Positions 8,908 to 18,298 of a DNA stretch of 64,000 bases are shown in pieces (the first letter of the stretch is position 1; each line of letters opens with the position of its first letter). Where the stretch lies: NCBI RefSeq assembly GCF_000145615.1, contig NC_014410.1:1158001-1222000 (forward strand), written 5' to 3'. The position numbers were made by a program, and so were the translations under genes. The notes beneath the pieces are model-generated. The model saw nothing but the letters and a program-made list of their open reading frames with translations. It made no database searches and was not told the DNA's origin. Origin of the DNA: Thermoanaerobacterium thermosaccharolyticum DSM 571 (lineage in GTDB: Bacteria > Bacillota > Thermoanaerobacteria > Thermoanaerobacterales > Thermoanaerobacteraceae).

Positions 8908-9498
8908 ATGAATCTTGAATTTTATATTGATGAATTGAAAAAAGTATTAAATGAAGAAAGATTTAAACATTCCCTAGGCGTGATGGAGACAGCGGAGAAA
9001 TTAGCTATAAAATATAATGCGGATATTGAAAAAGCGAAAGTAGCAGGTCTTCTTCATGATTGCGCAAAAAATCTCAGCGATGAAGAACTTATTTCATTAG
9101 CTAACAAATACAACATTCAATTAGATGATGTTTTGTTAAGGTCACCATCTTTGTTGCATGGACCTGTTGGAGGATACCTTATCGGAGAATATTTTGGAAT
9201 ACATGATGAAGAAATAAAACGAGCTATTATGCTGCATACAACGGGAGATAAAGACATGACAGTATTAGATAAAATAATATTTTTAGCAGACTACATTGAA
9301 CCCAATAGAAATTTTGAAGGAGTAGAGAATTTGAGAAAAGCATCATCGAGCGATCTTGATGGAGCTGTCATAATGGCACTAGACCAGACTATAAACTATG
9401 TCATTAAGAAGCATCAACTATTGTATATAAAAACAGTGATTGCTCGTAATGATATGATTATTAAAACAAATTCAATATTGCAAAATATAGATTTTTGA
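8908..9498 (+). CDS. yqeK: HD-domain hydrolase YqeK (Ap4A hydrolase family)
   Basis: About 196 residues with the HD pattern: KHSLGVMETA, LLHDCAK, HGPVGGYL and LADYIEP. YqeK proteins are symmetrical diadenosine tetraphosphate hydrolases in Gram-positive bacteria. ATG 8908 has the site AGAAGGTGAT 5 bases upstream; the longer frame from 8872 overlaps nadD without a ribosome site. Confidence 0.9.
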   Translation: MNLEFYIDELKKVLNEERFKHSLGVMETAEKLAIKYNADIEKAKVAGLLHDCAKNLSDEELISLANKYNIQLDDVLLRSPSLLHGPVGGYLIGEYFGIHDEEIKRAIMLHTTGDKDMTVLDKIIFLADYIEPNRNFEGVENLRKASSSDLDGAVIMALDQTINYVIKKHQLLYIKTVIARNDMIIKTNSILQNIDF

Positions 9499-9514
9499 GT
9501 TCGGAGGTATTGCA

Positions 9515-9877
9515 TTGGATAAAGATAGTGCTGAATTAACATTAAAGATTTTAAAAATACTGGATGATAAAAAAGCATTGGAACTAAAAGCTCTTTTTGT
9601 GGGAGAATTAACCACAGTAGCTGATTACTTTGTGATAGCTAGTGGTACATCAACTACTCATGTTAAATCATTGTGCGATGAGGTGTTAGAAAGGCTGGCG
9701 GAAGAAGGTGTTACGGTAAACCATATTGAAGGGTATAATTCAGCTACATGGATTTTGATGGATTACGGCAGCATTGTTGTGCATATTTTTACAAAGGATG
9801 AGAGAAACTTCTACTCTTTGGAAAGACTTTGGGGTGATGCTAAGGAAATTGCTCTTGACAACGTAATATTTGATTAG
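9515..9877 (+). CDS. rsfS: Ribosome silencing factor RsfS
   Basis: 120 residues with the RsfS/Iojap blocks ADYFVIASGTSTTHVKSL and DYGSIVVHIFTKDERNFYSL. It binds uL14 and blocks subunit joining when nutrients are short. TTG 9515 with the site CGGAGGT. It is last in the nadD operon and is followed by a strong terminator. Confidence 0.95.
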   Translation: MDKDSAELTLKILKILDDKKALELKALFVGELTTVADYFVIASGTSTTHVKSLCDEVLERLAEEGVTVNHIEGYNSATWILMDYGSIVVHIFTKDERNFYSLERLWGDAKEIALDNVIFD

Positions 9878-9895
9878 TATAATATCTTTAATATA

Positions 9896-9940
9896 AACCT
9901 CCAAGGCCTGCACAGGAAGGCAGGGAGGTTTTTTTCGTAA
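9896..9940 (+). terminator. Terminator after rsfS
   Basis: AAACCTCC pairs with GGGAGGTTT across a loop that holds a smaller hairpin (GCCTGC...GCAGG), followed by seven T. Confidence 0.85.
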
Positions 9941-10012
9941 TTTTATATTCAATAAAATATTTAATGTTTAAATTAGTTTAATTTATATTTTGAAGTTTTA
10001 GGGGGGATAAAA

Positions 10013-10669
10013 GTGCCTACAAAAGTGCATCCGATTTTAAAAAACATGTTACCTATTGTAGATAGTATTGCAAAAACATTTGGGAAAAATTGTGAAGTTG
10101 TTCTCTATGATTTTTCAAATTTACAAAGTTCTGTAATTGCAGTTGGTAATGGACATATAACAGGTAGAGAGGTTGGAAATCCTATACCAGAGGCAATTTT
10201 GAAATCACTAAAGGCCAATAAAACTGAAAATGAAGTTAATTTTAAAACAAAGGGTAAAGATGGTAAAATACTCAAGTCTACTATTGTGTACATCAAAGAC
10301 GATACTGGTAAACCTATAGGCTGTTTATGCATAAATATTGATATTTCTGAATATATAATGGTTAAGAATACGTTGGACGACCTTTGTGAAATTAATGATG
10401 GTGGGGAAACACCTGTAGAGCCGTACGGAGGAAGCGTAAATGACGTTTTAGAGAATATTGTAAATACTACCATAGAGAACTATGGAAAACCAGTTAATTT
10501 TATGTCAAAAGAAGAAAAGGTTAATATGGTAAAAATGTTAGACGCTAAAGGTACATTTTTAATTAGAGGTGCAATAGACTACGTCGCAAAAATATTGTGC
10601 GTATCCAGATATACTATATACAATTATCTTGATGAAATAAGAGTAGGCGATGATCTAAGTAAATACTGA
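10013..10669 (+). CDS. YheO/DauR-type transcriptional regulator (PAS-like plus HTH)
   Basis: 218 residues. The N-terminal part (about 10-125) matches the YheO PAS-like domain (GKNCEVVLYDFSN, VGNPIPEAIL, GCLCINIDIS). The C-terminal 60 residues form an HTH (AIDYVAKILCVSRYTIYNYLDE). Family members such as DauR control D-amino acid or other catabolic genes. No target is evident here; the neighbours on both sides have their own terminators. GTG 10013 has the site AGGGGGGATAA. Confidence 0.85.
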   Translation: MPTKVHPILKNMLPIVDSIAKTFGKNCEVVLYDFSNLQSSVIAVGNGHITGREVGNPIPEAILKSLKANKTENEVNFKTKGKDGKILKSTIVYIKDDTGKPIGCLCINIDISEYIMVKNTLDDLCEINDGGETPVEPYGGSVNDVLENIVNTTIENYGKPVNFMSKEEKVNMVKMLDAKGTFLIRGAIDYVAKILCVSRYTIYNYLDEIRVGDDLSKY

Positions 10670-10698
10670 TGTTAATGTAATATTGAAAAAATTTTACG

Positions 10699-10735
10699 TA
10701 GGAATGTGCTGTGTTGCATTCCTATAATATTTTAT
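10699..10735 (+). terminator. Probable terminator after the YheO-type gene
   Basis: TAGGAATG at 10699-10706 pairs with CATTCCTA at 10717-10724, then a T/A-rich stretch without a clean T run. Confidence 0.55.
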
Positions 10736-10804
10736 TGCTATTTTCATGCATATATAATATATTCTATATTAAGAAGTATATTGTAATTAAAGGTGGCGTA
10801 TATT

Positions 10805-11941
10805 TTGAATATTGTATCTATAGAAAAGTGTGATTCCTACTCCGCGGATGAAGTAAGAAAAGCTATAGAAAGATCTTATAAAAATCTTGGTGGTTTAGAA
10901 AAGTACATAAAAAAAGGCGATAAGGTCTTTTTAAAGGCAAATTTGTTGAAGAAAAACAAACCTGATGATGCCGTGACAACACATCCAGCAATAGTTGAAG
11001 CTGTTGCCAGTACTATAAAAGATATGGGGGCTATTCCTATTATTGGTGATAGTCCTGCAGGACCATTCAGTGAGAGGGCTTTAAGATCAATCTACGAAAC
11101 AACAGGTATGATAGATGTTGCAAAAAGGACTGGTGCTGAACTGAATTACAATACTGAAGAGATAGTGGTTAAAATATCTGATGGGAAACTTATTAAACAA
11201 GCGACTTTTATGAAAGCACTTATGGAATGCGATTCAATTATATCACTACCAAAATTGAAAACACACGGTATGACAGTATATACAGGAGCAGTTAAAAATC
11301 AATTCGGTGCCATACCAGGACTTGTGAAGGCTGGGTATCATCTGTCAATGCCTGATGTAAAAGACTTTTCAGACATGCTGATTGACATCAATGTCTTTTT
11401 AAAGCCGGTTTTATCGATTATGGATGCTGTCATTGCTATGGAAGGGAACGGACCATCGGCGGGTAAACCAAAAAAAGTAGGACTAATTATATCATCTAAC
11501 GATGTTTTTTCACTTGACACAGTGGCAACGTTGATAATCGGACTAAATCACGAAGACGCACCGACGGTTTTTATGGCACAAAGAAGAGGGCTTGGACGTT
11601 TTGAAGATATAAAAATAATTGGAATGAATATTGATGATGCTAAAGTCAGTAACTTTGATATACCTACTTTGAGAGGGTTTAGTGTCACTGAAAAAATACC
11701 ACCATTTTTAATGAAGTATTTAGATAAGCATGTAAAGCCGTATCCAATTTTTGATTATGATGTATGCAAAAGTTGTGGAATATGCGTATCTAATTGCCCT
11801 CCTAAAGCATTAAAAATGATAGATAAAAAACCTACTGTTGACCTTAAAACGTGCATAAGATGTTTTTGCTGCCAGGAATTATGTCCACATAAAGCAGTAA
11901 GCATAAAAAAACCACATATTGCAAAATTATTTTACAGATAA
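10805..11941 (+). CDS. DUF362 protein with two C-terminal [4Fe-4S] sites
   Basis: About 378 residues. The DUF362 part (LKANLLKKNKPDDAVTTHPA, IGDSPAGPF, LPKLKTHGMTVYTGAVKNQFG) is followed by a two-cluster ferredoxin domain (CKSCGICVSNCPP and CIRCFCCQELCPH). It is a cytoplasmic redox or iron-sulfur protein; no reaction is established for most members. TTG 10805 is 8 bases after AAAGGTGG and is preferred over GTG 10793, which lies in that site. It stands alone, ending at a bidirectional terminator. Confidence 0.85.
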   Translation: MNIVSIEKCDSYSADEVRKAIERSYKNLGGLEKYIKKGDKVFLKANLLKKNKPDDAVTTHPAIVEAVASTIKDMGAIPIIGDSPAGPFSERALRSIYETTGMIDVAKRTGAELNYNTEEIVVKISDGKLIKQATFMKALMECDSIISLPKLKTHGMTVYTGAVKNQFGAIPGLVKAGYHLSMPDVKDFSDMLIDINVFLKPVLSIMDAVIAMEGNGPSAGKPKKVGLIISSNDVFSLDTVATLIIGLNHEDAPTVFMAQRRGLGRFEDIKIIGMNIDDAKVSNFDIPTLRGFSVTEKIPPFLMKYLDKHVKPYPIFDYDVCKSCGICVSNCPPKALKMIDKKPTVDLKTCIRCFCCQELCPHKAVSIKKPHIAKLFYR

Positions 11942-11942
11942 A

Positions 11943-11970
11943 AAAAGGGGTATGCCACCCTTTTATTTTA
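11943..11970. terminator. Bidirectional terminator between DUF362 and dac genes
   Basis: AAAAGGG at 11943-11949 pairs with CCCTTTT at 11958-11964. The A-run on the left and T-run on the right serve both converging genes. Confidence 0.75.
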
Positions 11971-13219
11971 TAAATATGAATCTGTTTTTTGCTCTTTTTC
12001 TTCGCCAAAGTACAACTGAAACTAAAATTGCAAATAATCCCAATATCAATTCAATATATGATCTTATCGTGCCGTAATCTTTTATTATTGTAGTTCTGTT
12101 GCTATTGTAATAGGTTCCTAAGTAATTTTTGTAGACTGATTCATCTGCAACAAGCTGCACACTGCCAATACTTTTGCCATCAAAAGTGAAATCGATTTTG
12201 CCCAATACAGTACCTTTCTTAATAGGTGCTTTAATATTATTATCTAATGTTATGCTTGATTTAATGTTGTTTTCTTCACCTTTGGGTACAGCGTAATAGA
12301 AAGAATCTTTTGCTATTAGAGGCAATTTAAATTTCACTTCTCCAACATCTGCATATGTTACAATAGAATCTTTCTCAAGAGGATTGACCAGTGTATAATT
12401 GTTAAATCCGTAATCAAGCAAATTTATTGTATCTGACCATATGTTAGTTCCCTCATCTCCCATTATGACAGATATTAGCCTATGACCATTTCTTGTGGCA
12501 GAACCGACAAAAACTTGATTTGCAGCTATAGTGTAACCTGTCTTTACGCCATCTGCTCCATCATAGTGGAAACTTGAAGGTTTTATAAGTCTATTGCTAA
12601 TCCATAAATCTCTTGGTTTGTCAAACTTATTGGTAGGTAGTATCTGATAATGTATTGTGCTTACAATTTTTCTAAATGTCGCATTTCCCATTGCGTATCG
12701 CGCAATTAATGCCATATCGTATGGTGTCGAATAGTGATTATTATCTGGCAATCCATTAGGGTTGACAAAATGACTGTCATTTGCTCCTATCTCTTTTGCT
12801 TTTTTATTCATCATATCAGCAAATGCCTGTACACTGCCACCAATATGATCGGCAACTGCAATTGCAGCGTCATTGGCAGATTCAAGAAGCATTGCATAAA
12901 GCAGTTGTTCCAACGTAAGCTTTTCTCCTGGAACTAAGTAAATAGAATTACCATCGATATTTTTAACATCGTCGTTTACAGTTACTACATCGTTTAGTTT
13001 TCCTTTTTCTATAGCTATGATTGCAGTTAAGATTTTTGTTGTGCTTGCAGGATACATCTTTTGATGCATATTCTTATCGTAAAGCACCTGTCCTGTAGTG
13101 AAATCCATTAATACTGCGGTCGGACCTACTATCTGAGGTGGACTTTCAATTGCATACACATGAGGAATAAAACTTATTAAAATTATAAATGCCATAATAA
13201 AAGTAAAAGTTTTTTTCAT
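11963..13219 (-). CDS. D-alanyl-D-alanine carboxypeptidase, S11 (PBP5/DacF type)
   Basis: 418 residues with a signal peptide, the SxxK motif (ASTTKILTAI, near residue 60), SxN (ESANDAAIAVAD) and KTG (GVKTGYT), then the PBP5 C-terminal beta domain and a C-terminal membrane segment followed by RRKRAKN. It trims the terminal D-Ala of peptidoglycan pentapeptides outside the membrane. In sporulating bacteria such proteins also shape the cortex (DacB, DacF), and this one is not next to spoIIA, so I give no symbol. The ribosome site GGAGGC precedes the ATG. Confidence 0.93.
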   Translation of the reverse strand: MKKTFTFIMAFIILISFIPHVYAIESPPQIVGPTAVLMDFTTGQVLYDKNMHQKMYPASTTKILTAIIAIEKGKLNDVVTVNDDVKNIDGNSIYLVPGEKLTLEQLLYAMLLESANDAAIAVADHIGGSVQAFADMMNKKAKEIGANDSHFVNPNGLPDNNHYSTPYDMALIARYAMGNATFRKIVSTIHYQILPTNKFDKPRDLWISNRLIKPSSFHYDGADGVKTGYTIAANQVFVGSATRNGHRLISVIMGDEGTNIWSDTINLLDYGFNNYTLVNPLEKDSIVTYADVGEVKFKLPLIAKDSFYYAVPKGEENNIKSSITLDNNIKAPIKKGTVLGKIDFTFDGKSIGSVQLVADESVYKNYLGTYYNSNRTTIIKDYGTIRSYIELILGLFAILVSVVLWRRKRAKNRFIFIK

Positions 13220-13250
13220 GCTTTTGCCTCCACTTTGCGCTTATAATTTT

Positions 13251-13256
13251 AGTATA
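13251..13256 (-). promoter_or_regulatory. Possible extended -10 box of the carboxypeptidase gene
   Basis: On the minus strand TATACT preceded by TGT (extended -10) lies about 32 bases before the start codon. The -35 region (TTTTAA) is poor. Confidence 0.4.
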
Positions 13257-13339
13257 ACAAAAAAATATAAAATTTAAAAAGGAATTTATATAAAAATGTA
13301 GAAATATTTATATAAATAATTATCGGTGAGAGGTGAAAC

Positions 13340-13957
13340 ATGTTTAAATTAACTAAAAACCAACAGTACGGAATAATTATATTGCTTGCTGTAGTACTTT
13401 TTACAACAGGATATTTTATTTTTGAAAAATATAAAAACAATGACAGTAACATTGATATGAGTTTAAAAAGCACTGATTCGGTCTTAAATGCAGGTAATAC
13501 AAATGAAATAGTAAGCAATGAAAAGCCCAAAGAAATAAAAGTCTATGTGACAGGACTTGTTAAATCACCTGGTGTATATACAATGAAAGATGGTGACAGG
13601 GTTGATGATGCTATAAAGCTTGCAGGTGGTGCTTTGGAAGGTGCAGATCTTTCCAACATAAATTTGGCCGAGAAAGTGAAAGATGAGCAAATGATAAAGA
13701 TACCAAAAATTGGAGAAAATAATAGTTCCACAGGAGGAATCGGTGATGTTGAAAAAGCTGATGGCAAGATAAACATAAATAAGGCTACAAAAGAAGAGCT
13801 TGATACATTACCGGGGATCGGTGAAGTCACTGCACAGCGTATAATCGACTTTAGAGAACAACATGGGAATTTTCAAAAAATAGAAGATATTATGAACGTT
13901 TCAAGGATTGGTCCAAAATTATTTGAGCAAATAAAAGACAAGATAACAGTAGATTAA
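13340..13957 (+). CDS. comEA: Competence DNA-binding protein ComEA
   Basis: 205 residues: one N-terminal membrane helix (IIILLAVVLFTTGYFIF), an SLBB domain (KVYVTGLVKSPGVYTMKDGD) and a C-terminal helix-hairpin-helix pair (INKATKEELDTLPGIGEVTA, VSRIGPKLFEQI). It binds incoming double-stranded DNA at the cell surface and passes it to ComEC, encoded separately at 34353. In Bacillus the two are adjacent; here they are 20 kb apart. Confidence 0.94.
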   Translation: MFKLTKNQQYGIIILLAVVLFTTGYFIFEKYKNNDSNIDMSLKSTDSVLNAGNTNEIVSNEKPKEIKVYVTGLVKSPGVYTMKDGDRVDDAIKLAGGALEGADLSNINLAEKVKDEQMIKIPKIGENNSSTGGIGDVEKADGKININKATKEELDTLPGIGEVTAQRIIDFREQHGNFQKIEDIMNVSRIGPKLFEQIKDKITVD

Positions 13958-13999
13958 AAGTGTAAATTTGTTCCATATAGAACATTATGGGGAGAAATT

Positions 14000-15058
14000 A
14001 TGAGGAAATATATATCGATAATACTAGTTTTTTGTTTAATAGTTTCCGAAATTACAATAGTTTATTCTGACCCTGCATCTGACTTAAAAAATGCCCAATT
14101 GGAAGAGCAAAAAATTGTTCTCGAATTGTTTAATTTAGACATGGAAAAAGCCAGATCATTAAGGCTTCTTGACCAAATTAATATGGAAATCATCAATACT
14201 AATGAGAAAATCGATTCTATGGAGAAAGAAATATCCAGCTTAAATCAAGATATTGTAAAAGAAAGAAATAACGTAAAAAGTTGGTTCAGATTCTTATATA
14301 TGAATGGAACAAATACCATCTTATCGCTCCTATTAATGTCAAATAATGCATCAGAGCTTTTGCATAGGTTAATATACATAGACATAATTACTAATTATTT
14401 TTACAGTAAATTAGATCACATAAACTATCTTTTGAAGAATAAAAAATCTGAAGAAGAAGCATTAAACAATCAGCGCAATGATTTAAAAAAGAAACTGGAT
14501 GAACAAAAAAATTTGGTATTTAAGATTGAACAGTTAGAATCTAGCAAAAGAGCAATGCTAGTCAATATTAAAAGGCAAATTGGTGATTATCAGAAAATAT
14601 TAAGCTTAAGTGAGTCGTTGGAAACTAGTATACCATCTCTTGACTTTTTGCTAAATAATATTTCTAAACTGCCTTGGGATAGTTTACAGCCTGACAACAT
14701 AAACATCCAGTTTGATGCTGTGTCAGCTTCTTTCAGCGACGTATCGATAAGCAATATGATTGATAATTATGATGTCATGCTGAAAAATGTTAAAATTGCA
14801 TTCGATGATAGTGGCTTTACATTAATTGATGGAGACAATTATACTTTAAAAGGTATCTTTAAAGTAGATGGAGGCAAAATAAATTTTAATATTGAATCAA
14901 TTACTATTAAAAGTGTGGAAATAACTGGAGAATATTTAAATAATCTCATTAAAAATTATAAAACTGTTTTGAATTTTGAAAGCCCATTGAAGTCATATAA
15001 ATTAGATGGTGTTGAAACGACAAATGGAGAAGTGAAATTTACATTGATAAGGCAGTAA
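14000..15058 (+). CDS. Exported coiled-coil protein, PcsB/EnvC-like N-terminal domain without a hydrolase domain
   Basis: 352 residues. A signal peptide (cut near YSDPAS) is followed by a long coiled coil (about 25-200) with the pattern WFRFLYMNGTNTILSLLLMSNNASELLHRLIYI, which resembles the coiled-coil region of PcsB and other FtsX-linked peptidoglycan hydrolases. In place of a CHAP or M23 domain there is a beta-rich region of about 140 residues that I do not recognise. It could be a regulator or scaffold for wall hydrolases. It has its own terminator, and no ftsEX lies nearby. Confidence 0.6.
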   Translation: MRKYISIILVFCLIVSEITIVYSDPASDLKNAQLEEQKIVLELFNLDMEKARSLRLLDQINMEIINTNEKIDSMEKEISSLNQDIVKERNNVKSWFRFLYMNGTNTILSLLLMSNNASELLHRLIYIDIITNYFYSKLDHINYLLKNKKSEEEALNNQRNDLKKKLDEQKNLVFKIEQLESSKRAMLVNIKRQIGDYQKILSLSESLETSIPSLDFLLNNISKLPWDSLQPDNINIQFDAVSASFSDVSISNMIDNYDVMLKNVKIAFDDSGFTLIDGDNYTLKGIFKVDGGKINFNIESITIKSVEITGEYLNNLIKNYKTVLNFESPLKSYKLDGVETTNGEVKFTLIRQ

Positions 15059-15092
15059 TTATTTAGTGATAGCACAAAAAAATATTAAGATA

Positions 15093-15120
15093 AAAATTCA
15101 TGTGATGGTGAATTTTTCTT
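15093..15120 (+). terminator. Terminator after the coiled-coil gene
   Basis: AAAATTCA at 15093-15100 pairs with TGAATTTT at 15109-15116, then TTCTTTT. Confidence 0.75.
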
Positions 15121-15175
15121 TTGCGCTGATTAATATGGTAAAATAGTAATAGATTTTAAGTTAGGAGGATTAATA

Positions 15176-15661
15176 ATGAAGGAAATAGTTTTAGCTGGAG
15201 GGTGTTTTTGGGGTGTTCAAGCTTATTTTGACACTATAGATGGTGTTGCTGAAACCAAAGTTGGCTATGCAAATGGAAACAAAGAAAATCCAACATATGA
15301 AGAAGTCTGCACAAATACAACAGGCTTTGCAGAAGCTTGTTATGTAAGGTACGATGAAAACATAATATCCCTGGAAGATTTATTAAGAAATTATTGGAAG
15401 ATTATAAATCCAACACTTAAAAACAGACAAGGTAACGATATAGGAACACAGTACCGGACAGTCATTTACTATATTGATAGTGATGATGCTGACATCATAA
15501 TCAAATCGAGAGATGAAGAACAGAAAAAATATGATAAACCAATAGTGACTGAAATTGAGCCATTAAAGAACTTTTATGATGCTGAGGAATACCATCAGAA
15601 ATACCTTGAGAAAAATCCTAATGGCTATTGCCACATTCCAAGAGAGTTTTTTAAAAAATAA
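15176..15661 (+). CDS. msrA: Peptide-methionine (S)-S-oxide reductase MsrA
   Basis: 161 residues with the catalytic GCFWG motif at residues 9-13, [15 protein letters not shown] and [14 protein letters not shown] (possible resolving Cys near the C terminus). It repairs methionine-S-sulfoxide in proteins. ATG 15176 with the site TTAGGAGG. No MsrB domain is fused. Confidence 0.96.
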   Translation: MKEIVLAGGCFWGVQAYFDTIDGVAETKVGYANGNKENPTYEEVCTNTTGFAEACYVRYDENIISLEDLLRNYWKIINPTLKNRQGNDIGTQYRTVIYYIDSDDADIIIKSRDEEQKKYDKPIVTEIEPLKNFYDAEEYHQKYLEKNPNGYCHIPREFFKK

Positions 15662-15670
15662 TTAAATATT

Positions 15671-15702
15671 GGGGCTCTATATTTAAAATAAGCCCCTTTT
15701 AA
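15671..15702. terminator. Terminator between msrA and the PgpA-family gene
   Basis: GGGGCT at 15671-15676 pairs with AGCCCC at 15691-15696, followed by TTTT. It lies between converging genes. Confidence 0.65.
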
Positions 15703-15705
15703 TGT

Positions 15706-16182
15706 TTAGTTAGATTTTCCACTTTTAATTGAGTGAGCTATTCTAGAGCAGGCGGCTGCTACTATTGCGGCAACCAAATCATCTATGAATGTATTGCATC
15801 TTTCATCTTTATGTTCATTCAAGATTCCTATTATGCCAAGTTTGACCTTGTCTAAATAACCAAAATTTGTAAGTCCTATTGAACCGTATATATTAGTAAT
15901 ACTTAATGCTAATATTTCATCAATACCATAAAGTGGCTCATCTCTTTTAAGGATTGAAAGCAAAGGTTCTTCAAGCATATTTTTTTCTGCCAGTTTATCA
16001 AGGGTTATACCTGTTAAAACAGCATTTTGAACTTCTCTTTTATCTAGCACAGAATTTAAGCTTTCGATACATTCTTCTCTTGTTAAATCATAATATTTCT
16101 TTTGAAGCTCTAAGACAAGATCTGCCATATCTTCAATAGTAACTCCTCGTTCTTTAAGCAAATTTACTATTATATCCTTCAT
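15706..16182 (-). CDS. Phosphatidylglycerophosphatase A-family protein (YutG-like)
   Basis: About 158 residues of the PgpA family: YGIDEILALSITNIYGSIGLTNFGYLDK, then DERCNTFIDDLVAAIVAAACSRIAHS. Members dephosphorylate phosphatidylglycerol phosphate. This Firmicutes branch is soluble-looking with an extra N-terminal region, and its substrate has been less firmly shown. ATG at 16182 fits the site TTAGGAGGTG; the longer frame from 16221 lacks one. Confidence 0.8.
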   Translation of the reverse strand: MKDIIVNLLKERGVTIEDMADLVLELQKKYYDLTREECIESLNSVLDKREVQNAVLTGITLDKLAEKNMLEEPLLSILKRDEPLYGIDEILALSITNIYGSIGLTNFGYLDKVKLGIIGILNEHKDERCNTFIDDLVAAIVAAACSRIAHSIKSGKSN

Positions 16183-16237
16183 GACGCACCTCCTAACATT
16201 AAAAATTCGGTATGTAACCATATAATATGACGAATTG

Positions 16238-16266
16238 TTGAAAAATATTATATATTACAGTATAAT
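16238..16266 (+). promoter_or_regulatory. Sigma-A promoter of gltX
   Basis: TTGAAA at 16238-16243, 17-base spacer, TATAAT at 16261-16266, 45 bases before the gltX start. Confidence 0.75.
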
Positions 16267-16311
16267 CTAAATTAGTTTAAAATCCAATAGACAGTTGAAA
16301 GGGATGTTTAT

Positions 16312-17754
16312 ATGAGGGATGTTAGAGTAAGGTTTGCACCAAGCCCTACAGGCAATTTACATATTGGCGGTGCAAGGACTGCGCTATTTAATTGGCTTTT
16401 TGCAAGGCATAATAATGGCAAAATGATTTTAAGAGTTGATGATACAGATTTAGAGCGTTCAACAGGAGATTCAATGAAGGCCATAATAGATGGGCTGAAA
16501 TGGCTGGGAATTGATTGGGATGAAGGACCTATATACCAATCCAAAAGGTTAGATTTATATAAGAATTATGCGGATAAGTTAGTAAAAGAAGGTAAAGCCT
16601 ATTATTGTTTTTGTACAAAAGAGGAACTTGACGAAATGAGAAAAGAAGCGCAAAAAGCAGGTAAACCTCCTATGTACTCCGGAAAATGTCGAAATTTACC
16701 GGCAGATGAAGTGAAAAAATATATGGATGAAGGCAAGAAATATGTTGTAAGGCTTAAGGTGCCGAAAGAAGGGAAAACGACCGTACATGACATAATAAGA
16801 GGCGATGTTGAATTTGACAATTCAACGTTTGATGATTTTATTATAATGAAATCGGATAATATGCCAACTTATAACTTTGCAACTGTAATTGATGACTATG
16901 ATCTTAAGATAAGCCACATAATAAGAGGAGAAGAGCATCTATCGAATACGCCTAAACAGATTCTTATATATGATGCACTAGGATTTGAGAAACCAAGTTT
17001 TGCGCATGTTTCTATGATATTAGCACCTGATAGAAGCAAACTCAGCAAAAGGCATGGTGCTACATCTGTACAGGAGTTTAGAGATTTAGGTTATCTTCCG
17101 GAGGCAATCATAAATTATATCACGTTACTTGGATGGATTCCCTCTGACGGTGAAGAAGTATTTAGTACAGAGAAGAGCATAAGTGAATTTACATTAGATA
17201 GAGTATCTAAAAATCCCGCAATATATGATACGAAGAAACTTACCTGGTTAAATGGTATTTATATAAGGGACTGCGATATTGATAGATTGACAAAAGAAGT
17301 CATACCGTTTTTGATTAATAAAGGATTAATAGGCGATAACTATGATTACGATTATATTAAAAAGGTTGTAAGTGCTGTAAGAGAGAGAGAGAAAACTTTA
17401 AATGAAATCGCTGAGGCAATGTCTTACTATTTTAATGATGAATTTGATTATGATGAAAAGGGTGTAAAAAAATATTTTGAAAAAGATGGTGTTGATAATA
17501 TACTTAAAGAAGCCATTGAAGTATTAGACAAAGTAGATGATTTTAATTTAGTTGAGACTGAGAAAGCATACCGAGATTTAATAGAAAAATTGGATATAAA
17601 AAGCGGAGATTTGTTTCATCCAACTAGGCTTGCTATATCGGGAAAAACATTTGGCCCGGGCTTATTTGATATAATGGAGCTATTAGGCAAGAAAAAGACG
17701 ATTGAAAGGATAAAAAAAGCTATAAAGTACATTGAAAATATTAAAGGTAAATAA
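16312..17754 (+). CDS. gltX: Glutamyl-tRNA synthetase
   Basis: 480 residues, class I synthetase. HIGG (the HIGH signature) near residue 18, KLSKRHG (KMSKS) near 245, and a C-terminal anticodon-binding helical domain. It charges tRNA-Glu, and probably also tRNA-Gln for amidation by GatCAB, since many Firmicutes lack GlnRS. A tRNA-Glu and a tRNA-Gln lie at 23.3 kb. ATG 16312 with the site GAAAGGGA. Confidence 0.97.
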   Translation: MRDVRVRFAPSPTGNLHIGGARTALFNWLFARHNNGKMILRVDDTDLERSTGDSMKAIIDGLKWLGIDWDEGPIYQSKRLDLYKNYADKLVKEGKAYYCFCTKEELDEMRKEAQKAGKPPMYSGKCRNLPADEVKKYMDEGKKYVVRLKVPKEGKTTVHDIIRGDVEFDNSTFDDFIIMKSDNMPTYNFATVIDDYDLKISHIIRGEEHLSNTPKQILIYDALGFEKPSFAHVSMILAPDRSKLSKRHGATSVQEFRDLGYLPEAIINYITLLGWIPSDGEEVFSTEKSISEFTLDRVSKNPAIYDTKKLTWLNGIYIRDCDIDRLTKEVIPFLINKGLIGDNYDYDYIKKVVSAVREREKTLNEIAEAMSYYFNDEFDYDEKGVKKYFEKDGVDNILKEAIEVLDKVDDFNLVETEKAYRDLIEKLDIKSGDLFHPTRLAISGKTFGPGLFDIMELLGKKKTIERIKKAIKYIENIKGK

Positions 17755-17780
17755 GAGGACATTTCGTTCTCTTATTTTTT
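17750..17780 (+). terminator. Terminator of gltX
   Basis: AATAAGAG at 17750-17757 pairs with CTCTTATT at 17769-17776, then TTTT. The stem includes the gltX stop codon. Confidence 0.85.
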
Positions 17781-17852
17781 TAAAGTTTAAATATAATTTT
17801 TATGGTAAACTTTTTACGATATTAATTCAGCAATTTAAAAGGAGGCCATCTT

Positions 17853-18266
17853 ATGGGAAAACTATATTTGGCATATGGAAGCAATATGAACTTTATGCAA
17901 ATGTTGAGAAGGTGCCCTAAAGCAAAATTAATTGGTCCTGCAATCCTTAAAAACTGGAAACTTATATTTAGGGGTAAAGATAAAAATGCCTTTGCTACTA
18001 TTGAGCCATCAGATAATAGTGAAGTTCCGGCTATTTTATGGGAAATAGAAAAGACAGACGAAGATGCTTTAGACAAATATGAAGATTATCCGATTCTTTA
18101 TCATAAAGAAATTGTAGAAGCTATATGTGAAAATAAGCCAATAAAAGCAATGGTTTATATAATGAACCCTGGAAATGATATAGGAAGACCTAGTAAGAGA
18201 TATTACAATATTATAAAACAAGGTTATATAGACGCAGGGTTTGATATTGAGCTGCTTAGATCTTAA
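17853..18266 (+). CDS. Gamma-glutamylcyclotransferase-like (AIG2/GGCT fold) protein
   Basis: 137 residues. LAYGSNMNFMQM near the N terminus is the substrate-binding loop of GGCT-fold proteins, and the Glu in DKYEDYP (near residue 78) is the usual general acid/base. The fold acts on gamma-glutamyl-amine or related compounds; the substrate cannot be told from sequence. ATG 17853 with the site AAAGGAGG. Stands alone. Confidence 0.82.
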   Translation: MGKLYLAYGSNMNFMQMLRRCPKAKLIGPAILKNWKLIFRGKDKNAFATIEPSDNSEVPAILWEIEKTDEDALDKYEDYPILYHKEIVEAICENKPIKAMVYIMNPGNDIGRPSKRYYNIIKQGYIDAGFDIELLRS

Positions 18267-18298
18267 AAAATTAACATAAACGTAACATGTACTTAATA

